Of a stretch of DNA of 64,000 nucleotides, positions 24,182 through 33,140 are shown piece by piece; within the stretch, counting starts at the first letter, position 1, and each line of letters starts with the position of its first letter. The notes beneath the pieces were generated by a model. That model ran no database searches and had not been told where the DNA came from. It saw only the letters and a program-made list of their open reading frames with translations. The translations under genes and the position numbers were made by a program. Source of the stretch: Candidatus Villigracilis saccharophilus (lineage in GTDB: Bacteria; Chloroflexota; Anaerolineae; Anaerolineales; Villigracilaceae); the NCBI GenBank assembly GCA_016709305.1, contig JADJNA010000008.1, forward strand, positions 62,001 to 126,000, in the 5' to 3' direction.

Positions 24182-26512
24182 TTATATCTCTCCTTTTTCA
24201 ACCAGATCTAGAAATATTTTTAAAATAACCGGATCGAAATGACGACCGGATTCGTTGCGTAAATACTCGATCACCTTATCTTTGTCCCAGGCCTTTCGAT
24301 AGGGCCGATCATTGGAAAGCGCATCCCACACATCGATCACAGCAAAGATGCGGGCTGTTATGGGAATGTCCTCTCCTATCAATCCGCGCGGATAGCCAGT
24401 TCCGTCCCATTTTTCATGGTGGCAGAATGGGATCTCAAGAGCTTTTTTGAGATAGGGTATTTTGGACAATAAATCGAAGGCAACTTGTGGGTGGTGATTG
24501 ACAATTTCGCGCTCGTCAAATGAGAGAGGTCCCTGCTTTTTTAGAATTTCATCAGGAATTGCCATTTTGCCTATGTCATGCAGGATGGCGCCGCGGCGGA
24601 TGTCTAAAAGATCCGACTCTTTCATCCCCATTTTCCTTGCGATAATCACTGTTGTTTCTGTCACACGGCGTGAATGTCCTTCTGTTTCCTTGTCTCGCAA
24701 TTCCAGTGCGTTTGCCCAGCCTTCGAGGGTTGTATCGTAGGCTTCCGCGAGATTTTCCTCTGCCTGCTTGCTTTCGGTAATATCGAGAATGGATACCAGC
24801 ACTCTGCCCCAAGTTTCTTCATATCCCGGAGCGATTGTGCCATTGATGATCAAATGTATTTGAGCGCCATTCCGGCTTGGGCGGGAAATGGCCACCTCAT
24901 AGTGTTTTGCTCCTTTAATAAGTATCATTAATTCATCGGTGAAACTTCTGTATTCCCCAGGTTCAATCAATTCACTAAGGCGGACTTGCAGTGCTTGTTT
25001 GTTAGTGACGCCGTACCACTTTACAGCGGCTGTGTTGACATCCACGATGCGTATCATTTCTGCCAGTTTTTTGGCTTCCTCGAGGTTTTGATCAAGGAAA
25101 TTTTCCAGATCCTGAATCCCGGAATTCTTTAACTGATCAATATATCTTTTTGCTGCGGAGTAATCCTCTTCCAAAAGAGGAAGGGGTGAGTCTTCAAAAA
25201 GTGTGCGGAAACGGTTTTCACTTTCCCGAATTATTTTCTCTGTTCGTTTATGCTCGGTTATTTCTATAAAGGATGCCACCCATAATTTTTTGACAGGGCG
25301 CATGAGAATTTCCGTAGTATGGAGCAGTCCGTCCCTGCCGGTGATCTCGTATTCCCGCAATGGCGTAGTGGCTTCAAACTGCCGGGCGGTGGCTACGTCT
25401 TTTGTCCATTGCTTAACGACCTTTTCGCGATGTTCGGGATTCGGGTACGCTTTCTGCATCCACTCCGATATGGTGGGCATATCCTCCAATGTATATCCAT
25501 AATTTTCAGTGAATTTATGGTTGACCGTGAGGATATTGCCTTCTGCATCCGAGATGCTGATAGGGATGGGCAGAAATTCAATTGAGTCGCGGAATTGCGC
25601 CTCTGAGGTCTTCAAGTTTGAGAGCGCTGCCTCCAATTCCTGTGTGCGTTTCTCAACACGAACCTGAAGTGACCTGTTGAAAACGACAAGGATAGAAATG
25701 ATGAGGAGGGTTAGTGCGATCCCGATGCCTAGGTAATATATGATCTCATCCAGATTTTTCGGATACTGCTTTCCAAACCAACGGTCGTTGATCGTCTGAT
25801 ATTCCCCTTTGCTTATGCTTGAAAAACCATGATTCACGAGAGCGAGAAGTTCCGAGTTTCCTTTTTGGACCGCGCGGTGGAATTCACCGCCATATAATGG
25901 CTCGGAATAATGGAAATCATTTTGGATATTATATTTTTGTAAAAAATAAATGGCAGGCGGTTCGTCAACTACAAAAATGGCTTCATCTTTTCTGGATGCC
26001 GCCTGAATGATTTCCTCGTAGCTATTGTAATACACCAGATTGGTCACACCCTGGCTGATCAAATAATCGGCATTCGCGTCTCCTGCTTTCACTGCAACGC
26101 GAAATCCTTTGAGGTTACCCGCATCTGCCAACCCCAAAAAATTACTTGGGTAGTATATATTTACATTGATCTGGGCGTAGGGATCTGTGAAATCGTAAAT
26201 TTTGGCGCGTTCTTCTGTTAAGAATATCGTGTCAATAACATCGAACTCACCCGCTTTCATTCCTGCGAGTGCTTTATCCCAGTGCAGCCCGACGAGCTCA
26301 ACTTTAATATTGGTACGTGTTTCCCAGGCCTTCCATTGGTCAACGAGGATGCCCTGCATATTTCCATTTTCATCCATAAATGCGTAGGGAGGGTAATTGT
26401 TATCCATCACAACACGGATGCTTTTGATGGACGATTGGGTTGTTGGCGTGGTCGCACAGGATGTCAGAATGGAAACCAGCGCCGCTGCCAAACATAATTT
26501 CACCCAAATCAT
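24182..26512 (-). CDS. Membrane receptor: periplasmic SBP3 domain, PAS domains and HD-GYP phosphodiesterase
   Basis: Lipobox signal (LCLAAALVSILTSC), then a family-3 binding-protein domain (SIRVVMDNNYPPYAFMDENGNMQGILVDQWKAW), a membrane helix (IIYYLGIGIALTLLIISILVVF), coiled-coil, two PAS/PAC units (SEAQFRDSIEFLPIPISISD and ENRFRTLFEDSPLPL) and a C-terminal HD-GYP domain (GHSRRVTE, AILHDIGKMAIPD, HHEKWDGTGYPRGL). HD-GYP enzymes hydrolyse cyclic di-GMP. The start at 26512 gives the signal sequence; a longer TTG start at 26599 is possible. It probably converts a periplasmic ligand signal into c-di-GMP breakdown. No dedicated GGDEF partner is intact nearby. Confidence 0.88.
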   Translation of the reverse strand: MIWVKLCLAAALVSILTSCATTPTTQSSIKSIRVVMDNNYPPYAFMDENGNMQGILVDQWKAWETRTNIKVELVGLHWDKALAGMKAGEFDVIDTIFLTEERAKIYDFTDPYAQINVNIYYPSNFLGLADAGNLKGFRVAVKAGDANADYLISQGVTNLVYYNSYEEIIQAASRKDEAIFVVDEPPAIYFLQKYNIQNDFHYSEPLYGGEFHRAVQKGNSELLALVNHGFSSISKGEYQTINDRWFGKQYPKNLDEIIYYLGIGIALTLLIISILVVFNRSLQVRVEKRTQELEAALSNLKTSEAQFRDSIEFLPIPISISDAEGNILTVNHKFTENYGYTLEDMPTISEWMQKAYPNPEHREKVVKQWTKDVATARQFEATTPLREYEITGRDGLLHTTEILMRPVKKLWVASFIEITEHKRTEKIIRESENRFRTLFEDSPLPLLEEDYSAAKRYIDQLKNSGIQDLENFLDQNLEEAKKLAEMIRIVDVNTAAVKWYGVTNKQALQVRLSELIEPGEYRSFTDELMILIKGAKHYEVAISRPSRNGAQIHLIINGTIAPGYEETWGRVLVSILDITESKQAEENLAEAYDTTLEGWANALELRDKETEGHSRRVTETTVIIARKMGMKESDLLDIRRGAILHDIGKMAIPDEILKKQGPLSFDEREIVNHHPQVAFDLLSKIPYLKKALEIPFCHHEKWDGTGYPRGLIGEDIPITARIFAVIDVWDALSNDRPYRKAWDKDKVIEYLRNESGRHFDPVILKIFLDLVEKGEI

Positions 26513-26678
26513 TAAATTTGACTTGGGTGAAATAAACCAATTTTTAGTGGCTGCTAAAGTTGATAATGGAACAAAGGCTCTTGTTCTTGTGGTTTCCAAC
26601 GCAAAATCTCTACAATATTTAAGGAATATTTATATGAGGGAATAATTCGGATTTTTTCCCAGCGCGGCCTGCTGCTGT

Positions 26679-29678
26679 TTACTGATGCTTGATCGCCCTC
26701 CACACTCTTTCGGGGGTAAGAGGAATCTCATCCACATTCACGCCAATGGCATCCAGGATGGCGTTGCCGACTGCGGGAGCGACGCCGTCCATGGGGATCT
26801 CGGCGACGGCTTTGACGCCAAATGGATGGCTCGGTTCAAATGTCTCAACGAAAATTGTTTCCAGTTCTGGCATCTCGTCAGCGCGGAAAAGGTGGTAGCG
26901 GTCAAAGTCGCGTTCGTAAGCGCGGCCATTTTCATCGTAGCGCATTTCTTCGTTGATGGTATATCCGAGAGCCTGGGTCATTCCACCTTCGATCTGGCCT
27001 GACGCTGTCTGGGGGTTGATGATGATACCCGAATCAACTGCCATCACGAGCCTATCGACTGTGACCGCGCCTGTTTCAGTGTCCACAGTCACTTCGGCAA
27101 ATTGTGCCGCGTACGGAGGCGGCGAGACATGCGAGACGTAGCTCGCCACGCCCATGATCTGTTCCTGATTATTTTTGTGCAAACTATCCAATGCGATCTC
27201 AGCCATGGATACTGACCGTCCATCGGGAGCGATGGCTTGCCTATTTTCTAGCTTGATGTCATCATGCTTGTCAAGTTTCAGTATCATCGCCGCGCGGACT
27301 CTGATCCTCTCTGCCACGATCTTGGCCGCGTTGACGGCAGCAGTGCCTGAAATATAAGTCGTTGAAGATGCGTACGCGCCTACATCAAATGGTGTGAAAT
27401 CTGTGTCGGATGAATAGCAGATTACATCATCAATGGGAACGCCTAAAACTTCCGCCGCCATTTGCGCAAGGACAGTATCCGAGCCAGTTCCCAGATCGGT
27501 TGCGCCGACGAGTAGATTGAACGAGCCGTCGTCGTTCATTTTGATTGAGGCTCCGCCCATATCGAGATACGGAATGGCTGTGCCTTGCATGACCATTGCC
27601 ACGCCGATACCTTTTCTTTTTGTCGAAGGTCTAAGGTCGAAGGTCGACCCTGACTTTTGATCTTCGACTTTTGACGCAGAATTTCGCCATTCCTCATTTC
27701 CATATTTATCATCCCAACCGATCGCGGCGCGGGCTTGTGCCACGCATTGCTCAAGTCCGACAGTTTGGATGATCTCAGGTCGCGGCTCGCGACCTTCGTT
27801 CCATGCGGTTGAAAATGGATGATATTCTCCGGGGCGAATCGAATTTTTTAAGCGGAAGTCTATTGGGTCAAGACCCATGGCGCGCGCGATCTTTTCCATG
27901 TGACGGTCAAGCGGCCAGTATCCCTGCGGAACACCATAGCCGCGGAATGCTCCAGCGGGCGGTGTGTTTGTGTAAACCACATCCGCATAAAAACGGATAT
28001 TCGGCGCTTTACGATATTCGCCGTCACCAACATATAATGCCATCGCCTTGTGACCAGTGTTGCCAGTCACTGTCAAAGCGTGACAGCCGTACGCGCCTGT
28101 GTCAGATAACGCATACATGGAGTTGGCTGTGATCGTGCCGTCCTTCTTCACGCCCGTCTTCATTTTGACACGCATCGGGTGGCGCGAGCGCGCCGCGATA
28201 AATTCCTCTTCGCGTGTGTACTCGTACATCACTGGCTGTTTGGTGGCAATCGTCAAATGCGCAGCCACGTCTTCCATCAACACTTCCTGTTTGCCGCCGA
28301 AGCCGCCGCCGATGCGCGGCTTGATGACGCGGATTCTCTTCACTGGCAGGCCTAATACTGGTGCCATCATCCTGCGCACATGGAACGGTACTTGTGTGGA
28401 AGTTCTAATGACCAGACGATCATCTTCATCCCAATAAGTCACGACCACATGCGGTTCGATGTGCGCCTGTTGAACTTTTGGCACTTCGTAATTCGCTTCA
28501 AAGATCACATCTGCGTCTCTGAAACCTTTTTCGACATCACCAATGTCAATGCGGATATGCGCGGCCAGATTTTTGTCTGGATTCGAATCTGCGAAGTTGA
28601 CATACTCGGGTTCGTCATGGATCTTTGTGGTGCTGGTCATTGATTCAGTGGAATTCAAAATCGCGGGCAGGATTTCGTATTCGACATCGATCAACGCGAG
28701 CGCTTGTTCTGCGATCTCGGCAGTTTCTGCAGCGACGAATGCCACGCGGTCACCAACAAAGCGGACTTTTTTATCCAGTGAAAATGCGTCCAGCGGACCG
28801 GGGATCGGGTCAGACTGTCCTGCGGTGGAATATACAACCCGCGGCAGATCCTGCCACGTGAGAACCGCTGCAACACCGCCAAGCGCTTTGGCTTTGCTGG
28901 TATCAATATTCTTGATCAAGGCGTGCGCGTGCGGTGAATGTAAAACTTTGGCATGCAGCATTCCACGTTTTTCGAAATCTGCGGCGAATGCAGGTTTGCC
29001 TTGTACCAGTTTTACCGCGTCCACTTTGATCTCTGGCTTGCCGACGGTTTGGTAGGTCTTTGATTCGGGAGCTAAAACCACTTTTGGCCGAACCTGCACA
29101 CCCGTCAGATTTGAAGCGGGGGCGTCATCTTGAGGGGAGTCATCTTTGGGAGAGCCGAAATCCCAATTGATGGAACCAAGCTCGAGCGGCGCATCGCCCC
29201 GTAATTCCGCAGCAGCTTTTAACACGGCTTGCACAGGTTTGAGATAGCCTGTGCAGCGACAGAGCACGCCAGAAATGGCCTCGCGGACTTCGGCTTCGGT
29301 TGGGCTGGGATTTTTTTCAAGCAGAGATTTCGCAGCGAGGATTTGGGCAGGCGTGCAGTAACCGCATTGGATCGCGCCTGATTCAACGAAAGCTTTTTGT
29401 AGCGGATGCAACCCGTCGGTTAATTTCCAGCCTTGTTCGGGATGCTCGCCAAGTGCTTCGACGGTCGCAACTTTGTGACCTTCAGCCTGCGCGGCCAACA
29501 GTGAGCCCGCGTTGACAGGTTTGCCGTCAAGCAGGATCGTGTCCGAACCGCTCAAGCCGCCTTCATCTCCAAATTTGACTCCATGGAATCCAAGTCCGCG
29601 CAGCGCGGAGAGCAGGGTGGTGGACGGGGCAGTGTTGATGTTGTGGTCTATACCGTTGATGTGTAGTGTGATGTTCAT
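26679..29678 (-). CDS. Xanthine dehydrogenase-family molybdenum hydroxylase (XdhD-like) with degenerate N-terminal [2Fe-2S] site
   Basis: 999 residues from the ATG at 29678 (AGGAG upstream). Residues 1-75 have the plant-ferredoxin fold, but its four Cys ligands are D38, S43, D46 and G58 (KFGDEGGLSGSDTILLDGK). The second cluster is intact (C105, C108, C140, C142: QCGYCTPAQ, LCRCTGY). A Pro/Asp-rich linker precedes the molybdopterin-binding domains (GGGFGGKQEVLMED, PPAGAFRGYGVPQ, GATDLGTGSDTVLAQ). The fusion of FeS and Mo subunits and the ligand loss recall E. coli XdhD. The substrate is probably a purine or other N-heterocycle. XdhC, an SsnA-type aminohydrolase and a CoxM-type FAD subunit occur elsewhere in the window. 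Confidence 0.9.
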   Translation of the reverse strand: MNITLHINGIDHNINTAPSTTLLSALRGLGFHGVKFGDEGGLSGSDTILLDGKPVNAGSLLAAQAEGHKVATVEALGEHPEQGWKLTDGLHPLQKAFVESGAIQCGYCTPAQILAAKSLLEKNPSPTEAEVREAISGVLCRCTGYLKPVQAVLKAAAELRGDAPLELGSINWDFGSPKDDSPQDDAPASNLTGVQVRPKVVLAPESKTYQTVGKPEIKVDAVKLVQGKPAFAADFEKRGMLHAKVLHSPHAHALIKNIDTSKAKALGGVAAVLTWQDLPRVVYSTAGQSDPIPGPLDAFSLDKKVRFVGDRVAFVAAETAEIAEQALALIDVEYEILPAILNSTESMTSTTKIHDEPEYVNFADSNPDKNLAAHIRIDIGDVEKGFRDADVIFEANYEVPKVQQAHIEPHVVVTYWDEDDRLVIRTSTQVPFHVRRMMAPVLGLPVKRIRVIKPRIGGGFGGKQEVLMEDVAAHLTIATKQPVMYEYTREEEFIAARSRHPMRVKMKTGVKKDGTITANSMYALSDTGAYGCHALTVTGNTGHKAMALYVGDGEYRKAPNIRFYADVVYTNTPPAGAFRGYGVPQGYWPLDRHMEKIARAMGLDPIDFRLKNSIRPGEYHPFSTAWNEGREPRPEIIQTVGLEQCVAQARAAIGWDDKYGNEEWRNSASKVEDQKSGSTFDLRPSTKRKGIGVAMVMQGTAIPYLDMGGASIKMNDDGSFNLLVGATDLGTGSDTVLAQMAAEVLGVPIDDVICYSSDTDFTPFDVGAYASSTTYISGTAAVNAAKIVAERIRVRAAMILKLDKHDDIKLENRQAIAPDGRSVSMAEIALDSLHKNNQEQIMGVASYVSHVSPPPYAAQFAEVTVDTETGAVTVDRLVMAVDSGIIINPQTASGQIEGGMTQALGYTINEEMRYDENGRAYERDFDRYHLFRADEMPELETIFVETFEPSHPFGVKAVAEIPMDGVAPAVGNAILDAIGVNVDEIPLTPERVWRAIKHQ
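27622..27675. repeat. GTCGAAGGTC heptamer-type repeat inside the molybdenum hydroxylase gene
   Basis: Blocks GTCGAAGGTCTAAGGTCGAAGGTCG and the inverted TTTTGATCTTCGACTTTTGA lie in coding sequence and translate in frame as a low-complexity stretch containing STFDLRPST. Similar blocks occur at 29697-29745 and 62308-62338. Confidence 0.5.
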
Positions 29679-29696
29679 GTGAACTCCTTCGTTATG

Positions 29697-29745
29697 GTCG
29701 AAGGTCAAAAGTCTAAAATCAGGAAGCGACCTTTGACTTATCTTT
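29697..29745. repeat. GTCGAAGGTC-type repeat between xdhD-like and M16C genes
   Basis: GGTCGAAGGTCAAAAGTCTAAAATC followed by GCGACCTTTGACTT, the same heptamer units as within the neighbouring coding sequence, here as the intergenic spacer. Confidence 0.5.
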
Positions 29746-29746
29746 T

Positions 29747-32656
29747 CTACAATATCTTTGTAATCTTCAATCCAATATTCGCGGACTCAATCGCGCTTTG
29801 CGATCCAATGACCGCAACAGCATCCGATTGCACGACCTTTTCCAGAATTTCACCAAAGGCAATAAAGTCTTCGCCGTTCGTGGAAAGAATTTGGTCGCGG
29901 GTCTTCTGCCGCATCTCGTCTGTGCGGCCTGTGAGGTGACGCATGAGCGAAGTATATCCCTTTGCGTCAGGTAATTGGTAGGCGTCCAGGTCGCCGATGG
30001 CGGCGATGATGGCTTTGGTTAATTCCGAATCTGAAAGTCGTGATGCATCAAGGTTCTTCAGGAATTCAGCAGACTTGTCGTAGTTTTCCAATGTGCCCGC
30101 GAGGTTGGGATCACGATACGATATAAAGGTTATCACGCCGGAGCGATCATCGAAGACCGAGAATGCCCCATACGCGCCGCCGAGGATTCGTATCTTTTCC
30201 CAAAGATGGGTCATGCGCAAATATCCCAGAATGACCTCGACAGAGCCGTCGTGTTGGTAACCGAGTTCATACAGGTTCGCGCCTTTGCCAACGTAGTTGA
30301 CTTGTGCGGGGATGGTCAGCCCTTCTTTTTGGGTTGTAAGTTGAACATCGAATGATGAAAGTCTTACATTCTTTGACGGGATTTCTGTGAGGAAAGATTC
30401 AAGCTGCGGTTTGAATGTCTTCCAACTTTCACCGTCGAGAGTCACATTGCAGACCAGCGCGTTACGGTTGATGAGCAAATCACGGATCTTCTCGAACCGC
30501 TTCAATACTGACTTCCATTTTTTATCAATGTCATTCGCGAGTTCGCGCAGGGCAAACAAATACGCGATGCCTTTCATCTGGTCATTGGCCCAGCCCGATT
30601 CATTAAACTGTGCGCGCAGACGTGTGTTCACAAAGCTATGTCCGCCGGGCACCAGGCTTGATTCGAGTCCAGCCTTTTCTTCCAGCACCATTTGCTTGAG
30701 TCGTTTGCGATTATCGAAATTTGTTTTGAGGAGCACATCTTTGATGATGTTCAACATCTCGGCAGATTGCGCCACTGTGGATTTACCTTTGATGAATAAC
30801 TTGATCACGCTCTCTCTTGACCCGAGAGCTGTCACGCTGACCGCATCGGCATAGATTCCGCCTGTGCTTTTCCCGATCCGCTGCGACAGTTTGGTGTAGT
30901 CTTCGGTATCGGTTCCCATCTCAAACAGTGCGCGCCCGAAAATTTCGGTGAGCGGAAGTAAATCCGCGGGGAGGGCGTGCAAGTCAAAGCCGAGATCGAG
31001 ATAAACGATCCCATTCGTGAACAGGTCATGATACAAGGTTGTTGCGCCTTGTAATTGCATTTCTTCCACAGGGACGGTGTTGCTCTTTTTATCGAGGTCT
31101 TCCAATTTTAAGAAGGGCAGAGTCTCCAATGCTTCATTTGAATTTGGAGTCTCCTGCAATTCCTTGAGCTTCTTTGTTTGCTCGACCAACTCTGCAATTT
31201 GACTTTCATTGAGCGCGGAGCGGATCGCTTCCAGCCGCGATTTTTCATCTTCCTCGAAACGGCGACCCAGCTCAGGGTCAGGGGTGAGCCGCAAGATTGT
31301 GCGGTGGACATTATCCAGCAGGTGGGTCTGAATCAACTTTTCAAAATAATTCTTATCGGCGGATAATCGAGTCCGAATCTCTTTGAGTGCATCTTCGAAT
31401 CCGAGCATTTTGAACGGTGAGTAGTCATACAGCCAGGTGGTGAGGGCACGGAGCATGAGCGCGATGCCGCGCGGGAACGAGCCCGTGTTGTTTTCGCGCA
31501 GGCGGAACTCGGCGGTGTTGATCGCTGCCGCGATGGTGTCGGGGTCGATGCCGTCGCGTACGAGATTTTCAAGTGTGGTGAAAATGAGTTTCTCAATTTT
31601 CTTTGCATGACGCGCGCGCGTGCCTTTGAGACCAGTTGAGAAGATCATCTGACGCATGTCGCTTTCCAAACCTAGGCCAGCCAGATCTTCGCCGAGACCT
31701 GAATCCATGAGCACTTTCTTGAGCGGTGACGCGGGCGTGCCGATCAAAATGTTAGCGAGAATTCCCATGCTGAAACTCAAGACTTCATCTGAGGTGTCGG
31801 GCATTAACCAATTGACTACGAGATAATTTTTGTTTTCGATCTCCGAGTCGCTGCCCGCATCGTAGGCACATTCAACTTTCTTGGCGCGCTTGAATGGCTT
31901 GGCCAATGGAACGACAGATTTAACTTTCTGTTTCTTATATCCTTTGAGATAACCTTCCATCAACTTAAGGCGTTTTTCAGGATCATCATTTCCATACATA
32001 AAGATGAACGCGTTGGATGGGTGATAGTAGGTTTCCCAGAAATTTCTGAAATTCTCATAAGTAAGGTCGGGGATATGACGCGGGTCGCCGCCTGAGTCAA
32101 CTCCGTAAATGTGTTTTGGGAAAAGTGACTCCATCACGCGGCTTTGCAAAACACCATCAGGTGATGAGTACGCACCTTTCATTTCATTGAAGACCACGCC
32201 TTTATAAGTCAGCGGATCATCAGGACTGTTGATCTCGAAGTGCCAGCCTTCCTGCATCAGGGTTTCCCTGGTGATGAGCGGATGCAGAACCGCATCCATG
32301 TACACATCGATCAGGTTGTAGAAGTCCTGCAAGTTCTGACTCGCGATGGGATAACAGGTTTTATCAGGAAATGTAAATGCGTTGACGAATGTCGCCAGTG
32401 AGCCTTTGAGCAATTCCACAAACGGTTCTTTGACAGGATACTTTTCCGATCCGCCCAAAACAGAATGTTCCAAAATATGCGCCACGCCCGTTGAGTCTTT
32501 CGGCGTCGTGCGGAAGTTGATCGAGAACACTTTGTTCTCGTCATCATTGATGATCGAAAGCAGCCGCGCGCCTGTGCGTTTGTGCGTGTACAGCTTTGCC
32601 GTTGAGTTCAACTCGGGAATATATTTTTCTTCAATAAGGTTGAATGCTTTGGACAT
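29747..32656 (-). CDS. M16C metallopeptidase, presequence protease-like
   Basis: 969-residue insulinase-family protein (PreP/CYM1 type), with the inverted zinc motif HILEH (H60, E63, H64) and a downstream Glu in VVFNEMKGAYSSP. The full-length two-half architecture is present: the M16C-associated central region (residues about 460-710) and an inactive C-terminal half. PreP-type proteases degrade short unstructured peptides in a closed chamber. AGGAG upstream of ATG. It has no signal peptide, so it is predicted cytosolic. Confidence 0.93.
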   Translation of the reverse strand: MSKAFNLIEEKYIPELNSTAKLYTHKRTGARLLSIINDDENKVFSINFRTTPKDSTGVAHILEHSVLGGSEKYPVKEPFVELLKGSLATFVNAFTFPDKTCYPIASQNLQDFYNLIDVYMDAVLHPLITRETLMQEGWHFEINSPDDPLTYKGVVFNEMKGAYSSPDGVLQSRVMESLFPKHIYGVDSGGDPRHIPDLTYENFRNFWETYYHPSNAFIFMYGNDDPEKRLKLMEGYLKGYKKQKVKSVVPLAKPFKRAKKVECAYDAGSDSEIENKNYLVVNWLMPDTSDEVLSFSMGILANILIGTPASPLKKVLMDSGLGEDLAGLGLESDMRQMIFSTGLKGTRARHAKKIEKLIFTTLENLVRDGIDPDTIAAAINTAEFRLRENNTGSFPRGIALMLRALTTWLYDYSPFKMLGFEDALKEIRTRLSADKNYFEKLIQTHLLDNVHRTILRLTPDPELGRRFEEDEKSRLEAIRSALNESQIAELVEQTKKLKELQETPNSNEALETLPFLKLEDLDKKSNTVPVEEMQLQGATTLYHDLFTNGIVYLDLGFDLHALPADLLPLTEIFGRALFEMGTDTEDYTKLSQRIGKSTGGIYADAVSVTALGSRESVIKLFIKGKSTVAQSAEMLNIIKDVLLKTNFDNRKRLKQMVLEEKAGLESSLVPGGHSFVNTRLRAQFNESGWANDQMKGIAYLFALRELANDIDKKWKSVLKRFEKIRDLLINRNALVCNVTLDGESWKTFKPQLESFLTEIPSKNVRLSSFDVQLTTQKEGLTIPAQVNYVGKGANLYELGYQHDGSVEVILGYLRMTHLWEKIRILGGAYGAFSVFDDRSGVITFISYRDPNLAGTLENYDKSAEFLKNLDASRLSDSELTKAIIAAIGDLDAYQLPDAKGYTSLMRHLTGRTDEMRQKTRDQILSTNGEDFIAFGEILEKVVQSDAVAVIGSQSAIESANIGLKITKIL

Positions 32657-32673
32657 TTTGTCTCCTGTTTACG

Positions 32674-32715
32674 TGTCCCTTCTCCCCTCCGGGGAGAAGG
32701 CTAGGATGAGGGGTT
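32674..32715. repeat. CCCTCTCCC-type repeat, copy 1
   Basis: CCCTTCTCCCCTCCGGGGAG hairpin followed by AAGGCTAGGATGAGGGG. Same layout (hairpin of CTCTCCC/GGGAGAGG followed by a GGGTGAGGG-like tail) as copies at 33103, 40651 and 45897. Confidence 0.6.
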
Positions 32716-33090
32716 GTCCCCTTCAATTCTATTTTCAACTTCTTCCATGATCGCTGTCACAAGGGCATGGATGTTATATCTTACATTATCATTTGTAAGA
32801 CGAATTACCTTGCATCCGCGTGCTTCCAAGTATTCTGTTCTTGCTTGATCGTACTCTTGTTATTCCTTTTCAAAATGTGACGGACCATCTATCTCGATCA
32901 GTAATTTAGTCTCGGCACTATAAAAGTCAATAATGAAAAAATCAATTGGGTGCTGACGCCTGAATTTATATTTCAAATTCCTGTTTCGCAAAAGATTCCA
33001 CAGTGTTGATTGGGCGGGTGTTTGTGGTTGGCGTAACTCCCTTGCGAATTGGCGAATGGTTGGTTTGGACGCGAAGGCGCTTTTCCATTG
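32701..33090 (-). pseudogene. DUF559 (Vsr-like endonuclease fold) protein with in-frame stop
   Basis: Fills the 447-nt gap between the M16C and methylase genes. The minus frame reads FARELRQPQTPAQSTLWNLL, then LKYKFRRQHPIDFFIIDFYS, KLLIEIDGPSHFEKE, a TAA stop at 32860-32862, then QEYDQARTEYLEARGCKVIRL and NIHALVTAIMEEVENRIEG to TAG at 32701. This is the complete DUF559 pattern (RxxxxPxE-like start, DFxxxxxKLxIExDG, RxxxLExxGxxVxR) interrupted by one nonsense codon. The 5' start is unclear; a repeat encodes the last residues. Not functional unless the stop is a sequencing error. Confidence 0.78.
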
Positions 33091-33102
33091 CTTAGCGCAA
33101 CC

Positions 33103-33140
33103 CTCACTCTGCCCTCTCCCTGGAAGGGAGAGGGGTCCTT
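33103..33140. repeat. CCCTCTCCC-type repeat, copy 2, encoding the methylase C-terminus
   Basis: CCCTCTCCCTGGAAGGGAGAGGGG preceded by CCCTCACTCTG. On the minus strand it encodes the final TPLPSRERAE and the stop codon of the downstream-listed methylase. Confidence 0.65.
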
